Below, piece after piece: positions 16,966 through 25,501 of a DNA stretch of 51,345 nt. The notes beneath the pieces are model-generated. The model did not search any database and was not told the DNA's origin. It saw only the letters and a program-made list of their open reading frames with translations. The position numbers and the translations under genes are program-made. The stretch covers positions 1 to 51,345 of the forward strand of contig CANREF010000010.1 in assembly GCA_947629575.1 (NCBI GenBank), written 5' to 3'. How positions within the stretch are numbered: position 1 is the first letter of the stretch; each line of letters starts with the position of its first letter. Source of the stretch: an uncultured Clostridia bacterium (GTDB lineage Bacteria; Bacillota; Clostridia; Christensenellales; Borkfalkiaceae).

Positions 16966-18948
16966 ATGAAAAAGAAAGGGTTTTTGATCGGCATGGTTTT
17001 ATCGCTTGCGGTATGTCTCTGCCTTGCGCTCTTGTGCGCCTGCAGCGAGACGGGAACGAACGCGGGAGAAACGTCCAAGCAGCGGGAAGTTTACAATGCC
17101 TATGTCGCCTATGCGACCGCCGCGGGAGACGACGTTCTCTCCTATGAGGAATGGCTCGAAAGCATTCGCGGCAAGGACGGCGTTGACGGCAAAGACGGGA
17201 AAGACGGAATTGACGGGAAAGACGGCTTAGACGGGCAAAACGGCAAAGACGGCACGAACGGGCAAGACGGAAAGAGTGCCTATGACATTTGGAAAGAGAA
17301 CGGACACAGCGGCTCGGAAGCCGAATTTCTCGAATGGTTAAAGGGAGAGAAAGGCGAAACGGGCGAGCAGGGTGCGCAGGGTCAAAAAGGCGACGACGGC
17401 GCAGACGGACAGGACGGGAAAGACGGACAGAACGGCACGAACGGACAAGACGGAAAGAGCGCCTACGATATTTGGAAAGAGAACGGACACAGCGGCACGG
17501 AAGCCGAATTTCTCGAATGGTTAAAGGGCGAGAAAGGCGATACAGGCACGGCAGGTGCGCAGGGGCAGAAAGGCGACAACGGCGCTGACGGGCTTTCTGC
17601 GTTTGATCTCTTTAAGAAATATTATCCCTACTATCAAGGCACTGAAAAAGATTGGATCGATGATTTGATGTACGATAATCTTACGGTCTTTACAATTACA
17701 TTCAAGTCCGAGGTGGCGGAAGATATTTTGCGTTATGCTTTCATCGGACAGGATCTGCTCGATATTCCCGAAGTCCCCGAAAAAGAGGGACAGGCGAGTG
17801 CAAAATGGGACAGAGAGGATTTTACAAACATCACTTCCGATATCGAAGTCCACGCCGTCTACACGATGAAGGAACTCACCGTGACTTTCCATAACGAATA
17901 CACCGAGGAAGAGGACGTGACGAGAACGGTGCAGTACGGGCAGGCAGTCGAAGATGTCCCGACAATTAAGGAGAAAACAGACCAACTTGCCTATTGGGAC
18001 GTAAAAGACTTCTCCCGTATTACCGAAAACATGACGGTGAACGCCGTGTATGAAACAGAAGGACTTGCCTTTACCCTCATCAACAATCAACAGGAATATC
18101 GCGTATCCGCGGGAACAATGAGTAAGGAAACCGAGGAGCTGTTTATCCCCGCCGTACATGACGAAAAGCCCGTCACGGTCATCGCGGAAAATGCGTTTGA
18201 AGCTCTTAATCCAAGTTATCGGTTCAAACTTGCACATCTTCCCGAAAGCATTACGGAGATCCGTGCTTCTGCATTTGAATCTTGTGGGCTACAGAGTATT
18301 AATATTCCGAGCGGAGTGACAAAAATAGCGCCCTATACATTTCGAGATTGTGGTTCTTTGACAGCCGTGGAAATGCCGAGCGTAACAACGATTGACGAGC
18401 AGGCATTCAATAGGTGTTCACATCTGACCACTGTGAAAATGCCAAACGTGACAACGATTGAAAGTCAGGCGTTCCGCGAATGTACAAATCTGATTACTTT
18501 GGAAATGCCAAATGTGACAACGATTGAAAGTCAGGCTTTTGGTTGGTGCTCAAATCTGTTAAGCGTAGAAATGTCGCAAGTAACATCGATTGGGAACTAT
18601 GCCTTTTCAAGTTGCACTTCTTTGGAGCATATCGAAATCCCGAGCGGTGTATCGAAACTGGATTATTGCTTATTTGACGGTTGTACTTCTTTGAAATATG
18701 TCATTCTGCCGAGCGGAATTACCTCTATAGAAGTGGATATTTTCAAAGGTTGCACCGTTTTTGAGGCGATTTACTTTAAGGGCGATGCAAACACTTGGGC
18801 GGCGTTGGAAAAGAGTTGGGCGGGCGAAGTATTCAACGACGCAAAGGTCTATTACTACGCAGACCCCATGCCCGAAGAGAATGAGGGCGACTATTGGCAC
18901 TATGACGCGGACGATAAAATGCCCGTCGTCTGGAAAAAGCAGTCATAA
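16966..18948 (+). CDS. Collagen-like and leucine-rich-repeat lipoprotein
   Basis: 660-residue predicted surface lipoprotein. Signal peptide ends LLCAC with lipid-anchored C26. Residues about 67-205 are collagen-like G-x-D/K/Q triplets interrupted by two near-identical blocks (SAYDIWKENGHSG, EAEFLEWLKGEKG), a module common in Bacillota collagen-like proteins. Two InlB-type beta-grasp repeats follow (about 240-370, each ending VHAVYT / VNAVYET), then LRR_5 repeats (about 395-600) with IExQAFxxCxNLxxxEMPNV units, three of them nearly identical. AAAAGGAG lies 8 bases before ATG. Role probably adhesion or surface display; this is inference. It sits alone between regulators and a terminator. Confidence 0.9.
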   Translation: MKKKGFLIGMVLSLAVCLCLALLCACSETGTNAGETSKQREVYNAYVAYATAAGDDVLSYEEWLESIRGKDGVDGKDGKDGIDGKDGLDGQNGKDGTNGQDGKSAYDIWKENGHSGSEAEFLEWLKGEKGETGEQGAQGQKGDDGADGQDGKDGQNGTNGQDGKSAYDIWKENGHSGTEAEFLEWLKGEKGDTGTAGAQGQKGDNGADGLSAFDLFKKYYPYYQGTEKDWIDDLMYDNLTVFTITFKSEVAEDILRYAFIGQDLLDIPEVPEKEGQASAKWDREDFTNITSDIEVHAVYTMKELTVTFHNEYTEEEDVTRTVQYGQAVEDVPTIKEKTDQLAYWDVKDFSRITENMTVNAVYETEGLAFTLINNQQEYRVSAGTMSKETEELFIPAVHDEKPVTVIAENAFEALNPSYRFKLAHLPESITEIRASAFESCGLQSINIPSGVTKIAPYTFRDCGSLTAVEMPSVTTIDEQAFNRCSHLTTVKMPNVTTIESQAFRECTNLITLEMPNVTTIESQAFGWCSNLLSVEMSQVTSIGNYAFSSCTSLEHIEIPSGVSKLDYCLFDGCTSLKYVILPSGITSIEVDIFKGCTVFEAIYFKGDANTWAALEKSWAGEVFNDAKVYYYADPMPEENEGDYWHYDADDKMPVVWKKQS

Positions 18949-19006
18949 CCCTTGTAAAACTTTCGGTGAAAAAATTTCGTCGAAAGTTACAAAAGTCAGA
19001 AAAGTA

Positions 19007-19034
19007 GGCGCGGAGAGCAAAACTTCCGCGCCTT
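19007..19034 (+). terminator. Probable terminator of the collagen-like lipoprotein gene
   Basis: Stem GGCGCGGA / TCCGCGCC with a 10-base loop, followed by TTTGCGTTT. Confidence 0.55.
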
Positions 19035-19232
19035 TGCGTTTATAATTGGAACACGCCACGAATTTTAAGTACAGAAAAACTCCCCTCGCTAACGAAGAGA
19101 GTTTTCCTGAGAGAATATGAAAAAATTGTGGAGTATGGACGTTTTCCAAAGAACGTCTCCAATATACACTGCGAAAGTGTATATTGTGTGATGAACGGAT
19201 TAAAATCAGGAAAAGATTTTCCCCCGAAGCCT
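19035..19232. other. Gene-free stretch with short inverted repeats
   Basis: No plausible gene. It holds hairpins GACGTT/AACGTC (19138-19157), AATATACACT/AGTGTATATT (19161-19185) and GGAAAA/TTTTCC (19209-19222). The last one may help end tmcAL transcription. Confidence 0.5.
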
Positions 19233-20417
19233 TTACAGCATCACCGTTTCGTATTCGTTGGTGTGCTTTCCCGTAAGGACATTGTAAAGATCGTTGGCGC
19301 GGACGTCCGCCTCATAACAGGCAAGGGCGTCCTTTTTGAGCGAGGCGCAGTCGCTCTTGCGCACCAAAAGGGGAAAACTTCCCTTGGCAAGTTCGCCCAA
19401 GATCGTTCCCTGCTCCTTGAGCCGCACGCAGAGCACATTGCAGTAGAGGGGAGATTCGAGAAAGGTCCTCACATCCTTTCGCTCAACGCCCAAAAAGTTC
19501 TGTAACAGAATGCGCTTGAGCCGCGAGAGGGTGTACCGTTTGGAGACGATTTTCGAGAGCAGACCGTCGTAATCGGGATTGCTCCTCGCCATGCTGCGCA
19601 GGCGGTTTTCGAGCCCTTCCGAACAGTCGGGGCACTTCATCACTTCCTCGGATTCATTTTCGAGCAGGGCGCACAGCGCCGCCTGTTTGAAGGGGGGCTC
19701 TCTGTGATCTGCAAGGTCGGCATAGACGTCTTTCGGCAAATTCCCCTTCAGCGCTTTTGCCGCCTTCTTAGAGCCGTCTTTGAGCGCTTCCCTCAGAGCG
19801 CTCGCCGAGGAAAAATCTTTGAACAGAGCCGTGTCGGCATAGCCGCCTCCCACCCGCGGAATGGGGAGAGGCTCTATCTCCGCGCCCGAGGAGAGGAGCG
19901 CACGGCAATATTCCACCCCCAAAATATTGTTGGGGGAAGTGAGCAACGCTTCGTCGATGTCGGTATTCAGCTGCAAAACGGCGGACGTCCTCGCTTTGAC
20001 ATAGGAAGTGCCGTCCTTCATGTTCTCCTTGAGAAGGGCTTTGAACTGCTTATCCTCCGAAAGGGTCGCCCTTGCCGCGCGCAGGAAATCCTCCTTCGTG
20101 CCGCTCTCGCAGCCGAAGGCGAGCGCCTTCACCGAGGGAAGGGAGGAGAGGATATGTACAGCTCCCCCCGCGAACAGCTCGGCGGGGGAGACGGCGAACG
20201 GTGTGGGAAGTTCCAAAACGACGTCCGCACCGTTTTCCACCGCATGGCGCGCTCGCTCGTATTTGTGGAGCACCGCCATGTCTCCCCGCTGGGTGAAGTT
20301 CCCGCTCATAAGGCAGAGGATCTTATCGCATCCGCTCAGTTTTCTTATCTGTTCAAACTGATATTTGTGCCCGTTGTGGAAGGGGTTGTATTCGCAAATG
20401 ACCGCACAAAATTTCAT
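19233..20417 (-). CDS. tmcAL: tRNA(Met) cytidine acetate ligase
   Basis: 394 residues. The N-terminus CEYNPFHNGHKYQ has the HxGH nucleotidyltransferase motif (H14, H17) of the TmcAL (YlbM) family, which activates acetate with ATP and acetylates the wobble C34 of elongator tRNA-Met. Further family motifs: LMSGNFTQRGD (about 36-46), VVLELPTPFAVSPAE (about 66-80), and the C-terminal RLKRILLQNFLG segment. Full length for the family. It uses acetate, fitting its place divergent from pta. A -10 TATAAT lies at 20496-20491 on the minus strand with a weak -35. Confidence 0.93.
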   Translation of the reverse strand: MKFCAVICEYNPFHNGHKYQFEQIRKLSGCDKILCLMSGNFTQRGDMAVLHKYERARHAVENGADVVLELPTPFAVSPAELFAGGAVHILSSLPSVKALAFGCESGTKEDFLRAARATLSEDKQFKALLKENMKDGTSYVKARTSAVLQLNTDIDEALLTSPNNILGVEYCRALLSSGAEIEPLPIPRVGGGYADTALFKDFSSASALREALKDGSKKAAKALKGNLPKDVYADLADHREPPFKQAALCALLENESEEVMKCPDCSEGLENRLRSMARSNPDYDGLLSKIVSKRYTLSRLKRILLQNFLGVERKDVRTFLESPLYCNVLCVRLKEQGTILGELAKGSFPLLVRKSDCASLKKDALACYEADVRANDLYNVLTGKHTNEYETVML

Positions 20418-20435
20418 CTTTTTTCCCGCTTGTCC

Positions 20436-20464
20436 TTTACAATTTCCCGCGAAAGGTGTATAAT
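20436..20464 (+). promoter_or_regulatory. Promoter of pta
   Basis: TTTACA (20436-20441), 17-bp spacer, TATAAT (20459-20464). The expected RNA start falls in the palindrome at 20467-20485. Confidence 0.8.
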
Positions 20465-20466
20465 GT

Positions 20467-20485
20467 CGGGGAAATTATTTCCCCG
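20467..20485. promoter_or_regulatory. Palindrome between the divergent tmcAL and pta promoters
   Basis: CGGGGAAA-TTA-TTTCCCCG, perfect 8-bp arms, located at the RNA start of pta and five bases past the tmcAL -10 box. Candidate shared operator; the protein that would bind is not known. Confidence 0.5.
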
Positions 20486-20540
20486 CCTTCATTATACACG
20501 AATTTCGGGGAAAAATAAAGCATTTCGGAGTAAATTTATT

Positions 20541-21587
20541 ATGGCATCATTCATGGACAAAGTGAAGGACTTCGGCAGAAAGATCTCGGAGAGCGGCACG
20601 ATCGTCGAGGAGATCAAGAAGAAGGCGCAAGCGCTCAATAAGAAGATCGTCCTGTGCGAGGGCGAGGATAAGAGAGTCGTCGAAGCGGCTTGCATCTGCA
20701 CGCGGGAAAAGGTCGCCCGTATCGTCCTTCTCGGCAACGAGGAGGAGATCAAAAAGAACAACGAAGACGCCGACCTCACGGGCGTGGAGATCATCGATCC
20801 CGTTTCGTCGCCCAAGCTCGGCGAATACGCAAACCTTTTATATGAACTCCGCAAGGCGAAGGGCATGACGGAGGAACAGGCGAAGGAGCAGGCGAAGGAC
20901 GCGACTTTCTTCGGCGCGCTCATGCTCAAAGCGGGAGATGTGGACGGGCTCGTCTCGGGTGCATGTCATTCCACGGCGAACACCCTGCGCCCCGGGCTTC
21001 AGATCATCAAGACCGCGCCCGGCGTGACTGCCGTTTCGAGCTTCAACCTCATGGTCGCTCCCGCCTGCGGGAACAAGTACGTTCCCGACGGGAAGATCGT
21101 CTTTGCGGACTGCGGGCTCAATCCCACTTACACGGCGGAAGGGCTTGCCGACTGCGCCATTGCGACGGCAAGGAGTGCCAAAGAGATCGCAGGGCTCGAA
21201 CCGCGCGTCGCGATGCTCTCCTTCTCCACGATGGGAAGCGCCAAGCACGACCTCGTTACCCTCGTTCAAGAAGCGACGAAGATCGCAAAGGAAAAAGCGC
21301 CCGATCTGAAGCTCGAGGGGGAACTCCAATTCGACGCCGCGATCGTTCCCGAAGTGGCGCAGCTCAAAGCGCCCGGCAGCGAAGTCGCGGGCCATGCGAA
21401 CGTGTTCATCTTCCCCGATCTGCAGGCGGGCAACATCGGCTACAAGATCGCCGAGCGTTTGGGCGGATTTCAGGCGATCGGTCCTATCTGCCAAGGATTT
21501 GCAAAGCCCCTCAACGATCTGTCCCGCGGCTGCAAACCCGCAGACATCGTGTGCGCCGTGGCGATCACGGCGCTGCAGGCGGAATGA
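20541..21587 (+). CDS. pta: Phosphate acetyltransferase
   Basis: 348 residues, the short single-domain Pta of anaerobes. It interconverts acetyl-CoA and acetyl phosphate; with AckA downstream it yields ATP and acetate. The family pattern is clear: IVLCEGEDKRVVEA near the N-terminus, DGLVSGACHSTANTLRPGLQIIK in the middle, LSFSTMGSAKHD, and the C-terminal GPICQGFAKPLNDLSRGC active-site segment. GGAG at 20527-20530 precedes ATG. The frame is open well upstream, but that part is the antisense of tmcAL. Separated from ackA by a 365-bp repeat-filled gap. Confidence 0.95.
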   Translation: MASFMDKVKDFGRKISESGTIVEEIKKKAQALNKKIVLCEGEDKRVVEAACICTREKVARIVLLGNEEEIKKNNEDADLTGVEIIDPVSSPKLGEYANLLYELRKAKGMTEEQAKEQAKDATFFGALMLKAGDVDGLVSGACHSTANTLRPGLQIIKTAPGVTAVSSFNLMVAPACGNKYVPDGKIVFADCGLNPTYTAEGLADCAIATARSAKEIAGLEPRVAMLSFSTMGSAKHDLVTLVQEATKIAKEKAPDLKLEGELQFDAAIVPEVAQLKAPGSEVAGHANVFIFPDLQAGNIGYKIAERLGGFQAIGPICQGFAKPLNDLSRGCKPADIVCAVAITALQAE

Positions 21588-21952
21588 GTTCACAAATTTT
21601 GTCTGGCGACAAAATTTCGTGAGGGGTTAGGTTATTTGCTTCGTAGCTACTATCTGCCCGCCCGATAATCGCTTCGTAAAAACGAAAAGCCGTAAGAGTG
21701 CGGCAAATTGTGTGCGCTTATGGAAAAATGTGATTTTCCAACGCGCAGTGATTGGAAGGACACCACCCCCTTCATCCCCCTCCTAAGGAGGGGGCAGGGA
21801 TCCTCCAAGGAGGAGCTGTCACGAAGTGACTGAGGTGGTGTTTCCCTCGGCGCCCCTTACAGGGGAGCTGTCACGAACGAAGTGAGTGACTGAGGGGTTT
21901 TGAGCGGGTCGATCCTTTTGGCTTCGCTATTCAATTCATTATGAGGTAATAT
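21588..21952. repeat. Repeat-filled gap between pta and ackA
   Basis: No gene. A hairpin CACAAATTTTGTC/GACAAAATTTCGTG (21592-21620), then a 128-bp element (21621-21748) whose second copy is at 44852-44979 with about 80-85% identity and the same length, then short repeats carrying GGAGCTGTCACGAAGTGAC (about 21801-21840) and GAGCTGTCACGAAC...GTGAGTGACTGAGG (about 21864-21896), both also present at 45060-45230. Confidence 0.8.
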
Positions 21953-23146
21953 ATGAAAATTCTTGTCATCAACGCGGGGAGTTCTTCCCTCAAATATCAG
22001 CTCATCAACATGGAGACGGAGGAAGTCCTCGCAAAGGGTACGTGCGAGCGCATCGGCATCGCGGGCGGAAAGCTCACCCACAAGGCGCACGGACAGACCT
22101 TCGTCATCGAAAAGGAACTGCCCGACCACACCGAGGCGATCTCCCTCGTCCTCAAAGAACTCGTCGATAAAACGGCGGGCGTCATTGAGAGCATGGACGA
22201 GATCGACGCCGTGGGTCACCGCGTCGTCGCCTCGGGCGAGACGTTCACCGAGACCACCCTCGTCACCGACGAGACGATGAAATTGCTCGAACCGCTGAGC
22301 GAGCTCGCCCCGCTCCACAATCCCGCGGCGATCCTCGGCATCAACGCCTGCCGCGCCGTCATGCCGAACAAAAAAATGGCGATGGTGTTCGATACCTCCT
22401 TCCACGCCACCCTTCCTCCCTATGCCTATCTCTATGGGATAGACTATGAGGACTACCAAAAATACAAGGTGCGGAAGTACGGCTTCCACGGAACGAGCCA
22501 CAAGTTCGTCTCGCAGGAAGCGGCGCGCTACCTCGGCAAAAAGCCCGAAGAGCTCAAGATCGTCACCTGCCACCTCGGCAACGGTTCTTCGATCTCGGCG
22601 GTGAAGGGCGGCAAGTGCATCGACACTTCCATGGGCTTCACCCCCTTGGCGGGCGTTCCCATGGGCACGCGCAGCGGCGATATCGACTTTGCCGCCGTGG
22701 AATTCCTCTGCCGCAAGAAGGGCATGACCCTCGAAGAGGGCGGCGTGTATCTCAACAAGAAGTGCGGGATGCTCGGCGTCTCGGGCGTCTCCTCCGACTT
22801 CCGCGACCTCACTGCGGCGGCGGAAGAGGGGAATGAGCGGGCACAGCTCGCGCTCGACATGTTCGGCTACTGCTGCAAGAAATATGTGGGAGCGTACATG
22901 GCGGCGCTCGGCGGTTTGGACGCGATCGTCTTTACCGCGGGCGTGGGGGAGAACACTCCTTCCGTGCGGGCGGCGGTCTGTTCTGATATGGAGGCGTTCG
23001 GCATCGAACTCGACAATGAGAAGAACGCGCAGAAAAACGACGGCACGATCCGCGAGATCTCGGCGCAGACTTCACGGGTGAAAGTGCTCGTGATCCCCAC
23101 GAACGAAGAACTCGTCATCGCGCGCGAAACGGCGGCGCTCCTTTGA
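21953..23146 (+). CDS. ackA: Acetate kinase
   Basis: 397 residues, standard length. Converts acetyl phosphate plus ADP to acetate plus ATP. N-terminal LVINAGSSSLKYQL nucleotide-binding motif, MVFDTSFHATLP and YGFHGTSHKFV motifs, TCHLGNGSSISAV, MGFTPLAGVPMGTRSGD, and C-terminal FTAGVGENTPSVR, all family signatures. TGAGG lies 6 bases before ATG. Forms the acetate pathway with pta, though the repeat-filled gap suggests separate or read-through transcription. Confidence 0.96.
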   Translation: MKILVINAGSSSLKYQLINMETEEVLAKGTCERIGIAGGKLTHKAHGQTFVIEKELPDHTEAISLVLKELVDKTAGVIESMDEIDAVGHRVVASGETFTETTLVTDETMKLLEPLSELAPLHNPAAILGINACRAVMPNKKMAMVFDTSFHATLPPYAYLYGIDYEDYQKYKVRKYGFHGTSHKFVSQEAARYLGKKPEELKIVTCHLGNGSSISAVKGGKCIDTSMGFTPLAGVPMGTRSGDIDFAAVEFLCRKKGMTLEEGGVYLNKKCGMLGVSGVSSDFRDLTAAAEEGNERAQLALDMFGYCCKKYVGAYMAALGGLDAIVFTAGVGENTPSVRAAVCSDMEAFGIELDNEKNAQKNDGTIREISAQTSRVKVLVIPTNEELVIARETAALL

Positions 23147-23182
23147 TTTTTGCGGAAATTTGCAATTACCGATAAAAAGCGA

Positions 23183-23211
23183 TTGACAAACCCGTCGAAA
23201 AATACTATACT
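23183..23211 (+). promoter_or_regulatory. Promoter of the yceD-rpmF operon
   Basis: TTGACA (23183-23188), 17-bp spacer, TATACT (23206-23211). The start codon at 23222 is only ten bases past the -10 box. Confidence 0.85.
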
Positions 23212-23221
23212 TTTTAAGTCA

Positions 23222-23644
23222 ATGGTGCCGAAGTTGGATGTCCGCAGGGCAAATGCGGAAAAAAAGTACGCGGGAGACCTCTCCTTTTCCTTTGAGGCGG
23301 AGGCGGATCTTCTGGAGATCCCCCTCGTCTCCTTCTCGTCGCCCGTGCAGGCGCAGCTCCATTATGAGATCCTTGAGGACGATTCCGTGGAGATCTCGGG
23401 CACGCTCTCTTTCCGTTTGAAAGGGGCATGTTCGCGGTGTCTCAAAGAGACCGAATCGGAGATCTCGGGGGAAGCGGAAGGGTACTTTGTGCCCGATGGC
23501 AGCGGGAGCGACGGAAGCGACTATTCCTACCAAAACGGCGTCATAGAGCTGGGTGAGTTTTTGCGCGACAGCGTGGCATTTCTGCTTCCCGCACGCCTTG
23601 TGTGCAGTGAAACGTGCGTTGCGCCCCCTTACAAAGAAGATTAA
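23222..23644 (+). CDS. yceD: YceD/DUF177 family protein
   Basis: 140 residues. DUF177 (YceD) proteins are encoded next to rpmF in most bacteria and are linked to 23S rRNA/large-subunit accumulation. The CSRCLKE and C-terminal CSETCVAPPYKE cysteine motifs are typical. ATG at 23222 is chosen because the promoter's -10 box ends at 23211; the frame is open to an earlier ATG (23150) that lies upstream of the promoter. No ribosome binding site precedes 23222, so a near-leaderless message is likely. Ends 15 bases before rpmF. Confidence 0.88.
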   Translation: MVPKLDVRRANAEKKYAGDLSFSFEAEADLLEIPLVSFSSPVQAQLHYEILEDDSVEISGTLSFRLKGACSRCLKETESEISGEAEGYFVPDGSGSDGSDYSYQNGVIELGEFLRDSVAFLLPARLVCSETCVAPPYKED

Positions 23645-23659
23645 AAAAGAGGTGATAAG

Positions 23660-23851
23660 ATGGCTGTTCCCAAGGGAAAACAATCGAAGAGCAGAACCAA
23701 CAAGCGTTTTGCGAACTATAAGGCAACGGCTCCCACGCTTGTGGAGTGCCCGCACTGTCATGAGCTGAAGGAAGCGCACAGAGTGTGCTCCAACTGCGGC
23801 TATTACGACGGGCAGGAAGTTGTCGCGCCCAAAGAAGAGAAGAAAGACTGA
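23660..23851 (+). CDS. rpmF: Ribosomal protein bL32
   Basis: 63 residues. N-terminal MAVPKGKQSKSRTNKRFANY, then a zinc ribbon C30-x2-C33 and C43-x2-C46, so this is the zinc-binding (C+) form of L32. AGAGGTG sits about 7 bases before ATG. Co-transcribed with yceD, ended by the hairpin at 23867-23900. Confidence 0.97.
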   Translation: MAVPKGKQSKSRTNKRFANYKATAPTLVECPHCHELKEAHRVCSNCGYYDGQEVVAPKEEKKD

Positions 23852-23866
23852 TTTGTTTCGATCCCA

Positions 23867-23900
23867 AAAGCGGACTTGACTTTCGAGCCCGCTTTTTGTC
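23867..23900 (+). terminator. Terminator of yceD-rpmF
   Basis: Imperfect stem AAAGCGG-A-CTTG / CGAG-C-CCGCTTT, followed by TTGTCTTTT. Confidence 0.65.
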
Positions 23901-23934
23901 TTTTATCATGAAAACCGTTTGAGGCCTCGAGAGT

Positions 23935-24576
23935 ATGGATAAAACAGCATTTTTCAATTTGAGTTACGGCGTATATCTGTGCACGAGCTGGGATCAAGGG
24001 CGTCCCGTCGGATGCGTTGCCAACAGCGCCATGCAGATCACGTCCGAGCCCGCGACGATCGCCGTGAGCATCAACCGCGAGAACTACACCCACCGCTGTA
24101 TAAAAGATTGCGGGCACTTCGCGATCGTCGTTCTCGGGGAGAATTGCGATCCCACCCTCATCGGCAGATTCGGCTTTATGAGCGGGGAAAAGACGGATAA
24201 ATTCGAAAACGTGCCCTACTCCGTGCGCGGCAAATTGCCTGTGCCCGACGGAGGACTGTGCTTCTTTTCGTGCAAAGTGGTGAACGTGCTCGAAACTGCC
24301 ACCCATACCGTCTTTTTGGGGGAAGTCATCGAGGCGGAGAATGTTCATAGGGGCACGCCCATGACCTATTCCTATTATCACAAAGTGTTAAAGGGAAAGA
24401 CCGCGCCCAAAGCTCCCACTTATGTGGAGGAGAAGGCGAGCGCGGAGACGGGCGCGAAATACGTCTGTTCGGTGTGTAACTATGAGTACGACGGAGATAT
24501 TCCGTTCGAGGAACTTCCCGACGATTGGATCTGTCCCATCTGCGGCATGGGCAAGGACGCATTCGAGAAGAAATAA
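23935..24576 (+). CDS. Flavin reductase-like protein fused to rubredoxin
   Basis: 213 residues. Residues 1-150 are a flavin reductase-like FMN-binding domain ([32 protein letters not shown]). Residues 176-213 are a rubredoxin with C178-x2-C181 and C200-x2-C203 around a [11 protein letters not shown] core. This matches high-molecular-weight rubredoxin of anaerobes, an NAD(P)H-fed electron carrier used with flavodiiron proteins or rubrerythrin against oxygen or NO. No such partner gene lies nearby. Weak GAGG upstream. Ends in a strong terminator. Confidence 0.92.
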   Translation: MDKTAFFNLSYGVYLCTSWDQGRPVGCVANSAMQITSEPATIAVSINRENYTHRCIKDCGHFAIVVLGENCDPTLIGRFGFMSGEKTDKFENVPYSVRGKLPVPDGGLCFFSCKVVNVLETATHTVFLGEVIEAENVHRGTPMTYSYYHKVLKGKTAPKAPTYVEEKASAETGAKYVCSVCNYEYDGDIPFEELPDDWICPICGMGKDAFEKK

Positions 24577-24592
24577 CTTATAACATATCATA

Positions 24593-24625
24593 AAAAGCCA
24601 TCGGCAATACGCCGATGGCTTTTTT
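24593..24625 (+). terminator. Intrinsic terminator
   Basis: Perfect 13-bp stem AAAAGCCATCGGC / GCCGATGGCTTTT, AATAC loop, continuing T tract. Confidence 0.92.
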
Positions 24626-24629
24626 GCGC

Positions 24630-24778
24630 GATTGGTCGCTTACCCCCTCCGTGGGAGGTGGATTAAGGGGGTGGGGCGTCTCCAAAATGTCATGTCGAGC
24701 CGCCGAGGAACGAGGCGTGTCGAGACATCTCTACCTTATTATGCAGTGAGATTTCTCGACTTCGCGTTTCGTGATGTG
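24630..24778. repeat. REP-like intergenic repeats
   Basis: Gene-free. CCCCCTCCGTGGGAGG-type sequence like that at 45030-45050, then TGTCGAG...CGAGGAACGAGG...TCGAGACATCT and a GAGATTTCTCGACTTCG piece, typical of mobile palindromic (REP-type) units. Confidence 0.5.
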
Positions 24779-25372
24779 TCACTTTATCTCATTCGCCTTT
24801 GCAAACGGTCTCACACAGACGGAGATCACTTCGCAGATGAAGAGGATATCGTCCTCGCAGCCCCGCTTCACCCATTCCATGGTGATCGCCGTCACCCCGC
24901 TGATGAAGTAGTGCGACATATATTCCACAACGCGCTTGTCCGTCACGCCGTTCTTTGCATAGATCGGGACAAAGATGTTTTCAATGAGCTGCTTATCCAT
25001 TTCCCCGATCTGGAATGCCCCCGAATTGTTATAGACCTCGTACAGCCGTCTGTTCTTCTTGATGAATGTGAGATAGGGCACGAGGTACTGCGGCGAGATG
25101 AAGATGAGCTCTTCCGCCGTCATCTTGGAGAAATCGGTTTTGACCTTGCCGCTGAAAGAGGCAAAGAAGTCCGAAACGGCGCGTTCCTGCGTCTCTTTCA
25201 GAAGGTCATAGAGATTGTCGTAATGCGCATAGAAAGTGGAACGGTTGACGCCCGCTTCTTCACAGATCTCGCGGATCGAGATCTCTTTGAACTCCTTTTG
25301 TTCGAGGAGCTTTACGAGAGCGCCGTCCATTTTGACAGCCGTGTTATGAAATTTCGCTTCGGACTTGTTCAT
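24779..25372 (-). CDS. TetR/AcrR-family transcriptional regulator
   Basis: 197 residues. N-terminal TetR helix-turn-helix at about 32-60 (ISIREICEEAGVNRSTFYAH, then YDNLYDLL) and a helical ligand domain. TetR proteins are usually repressors released by a small ligand. The minus-strand TATAAT at 25384-25379 ends six bases before the ATG at 25372, so the message may be leaderless; GGAG further upstream overlaps the -10 box and would not be transcribed in that case. The conserved box at 25420-25451 lies between this gene and the divergent operon it likely controls. Confidence 0.92.
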   Translation of the reverse strand: MNKSEAKFHNTAVKMDGALVKLLEQKEFKEISIREICEEAGVNRSTFYAHYDNLYDLLKETQERAVSDFFASFSGKVKTDFSKMTAEELIFISPQYLVPYLTFIKKNRRLYEVYNNSGAFQIGEMDKQLIENIFVPIYAKNGVTDKRVVEYMSHYFISGVTAITMEWVKRGCEDDILFICEVISVCVRPFAKANEIK

Positions 25373-25419
25373 GCCGTCATTATACTCCTTTTTCCGTCTC
25401 CGCGCAACTTTTTTTCTTT

Positions 25420-25451
25420 GAAACCGACACTTTTCGGGATTTATGTTGTGG
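25420..25451. promoter_or_regulatory. Conserved 32-bp box, copy 1 (candidate TetR operator)
   Basis: Starts GAAACCGACACTTTT, ends GGGATTTATGTTGTGG. It matches 29264-29295 at 31 of 32 positions. It sits between tetR and the divergent operon, and its TTGTGG end is 20 bases before a TAAACT (25472-25477). Confidence 0.75.
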
Positions 25452-25501
25452 TATTCTTGGGAAAAACGCGCTAAACTTTTGTTAAAGGATGAGGAAAAGC
25501 T

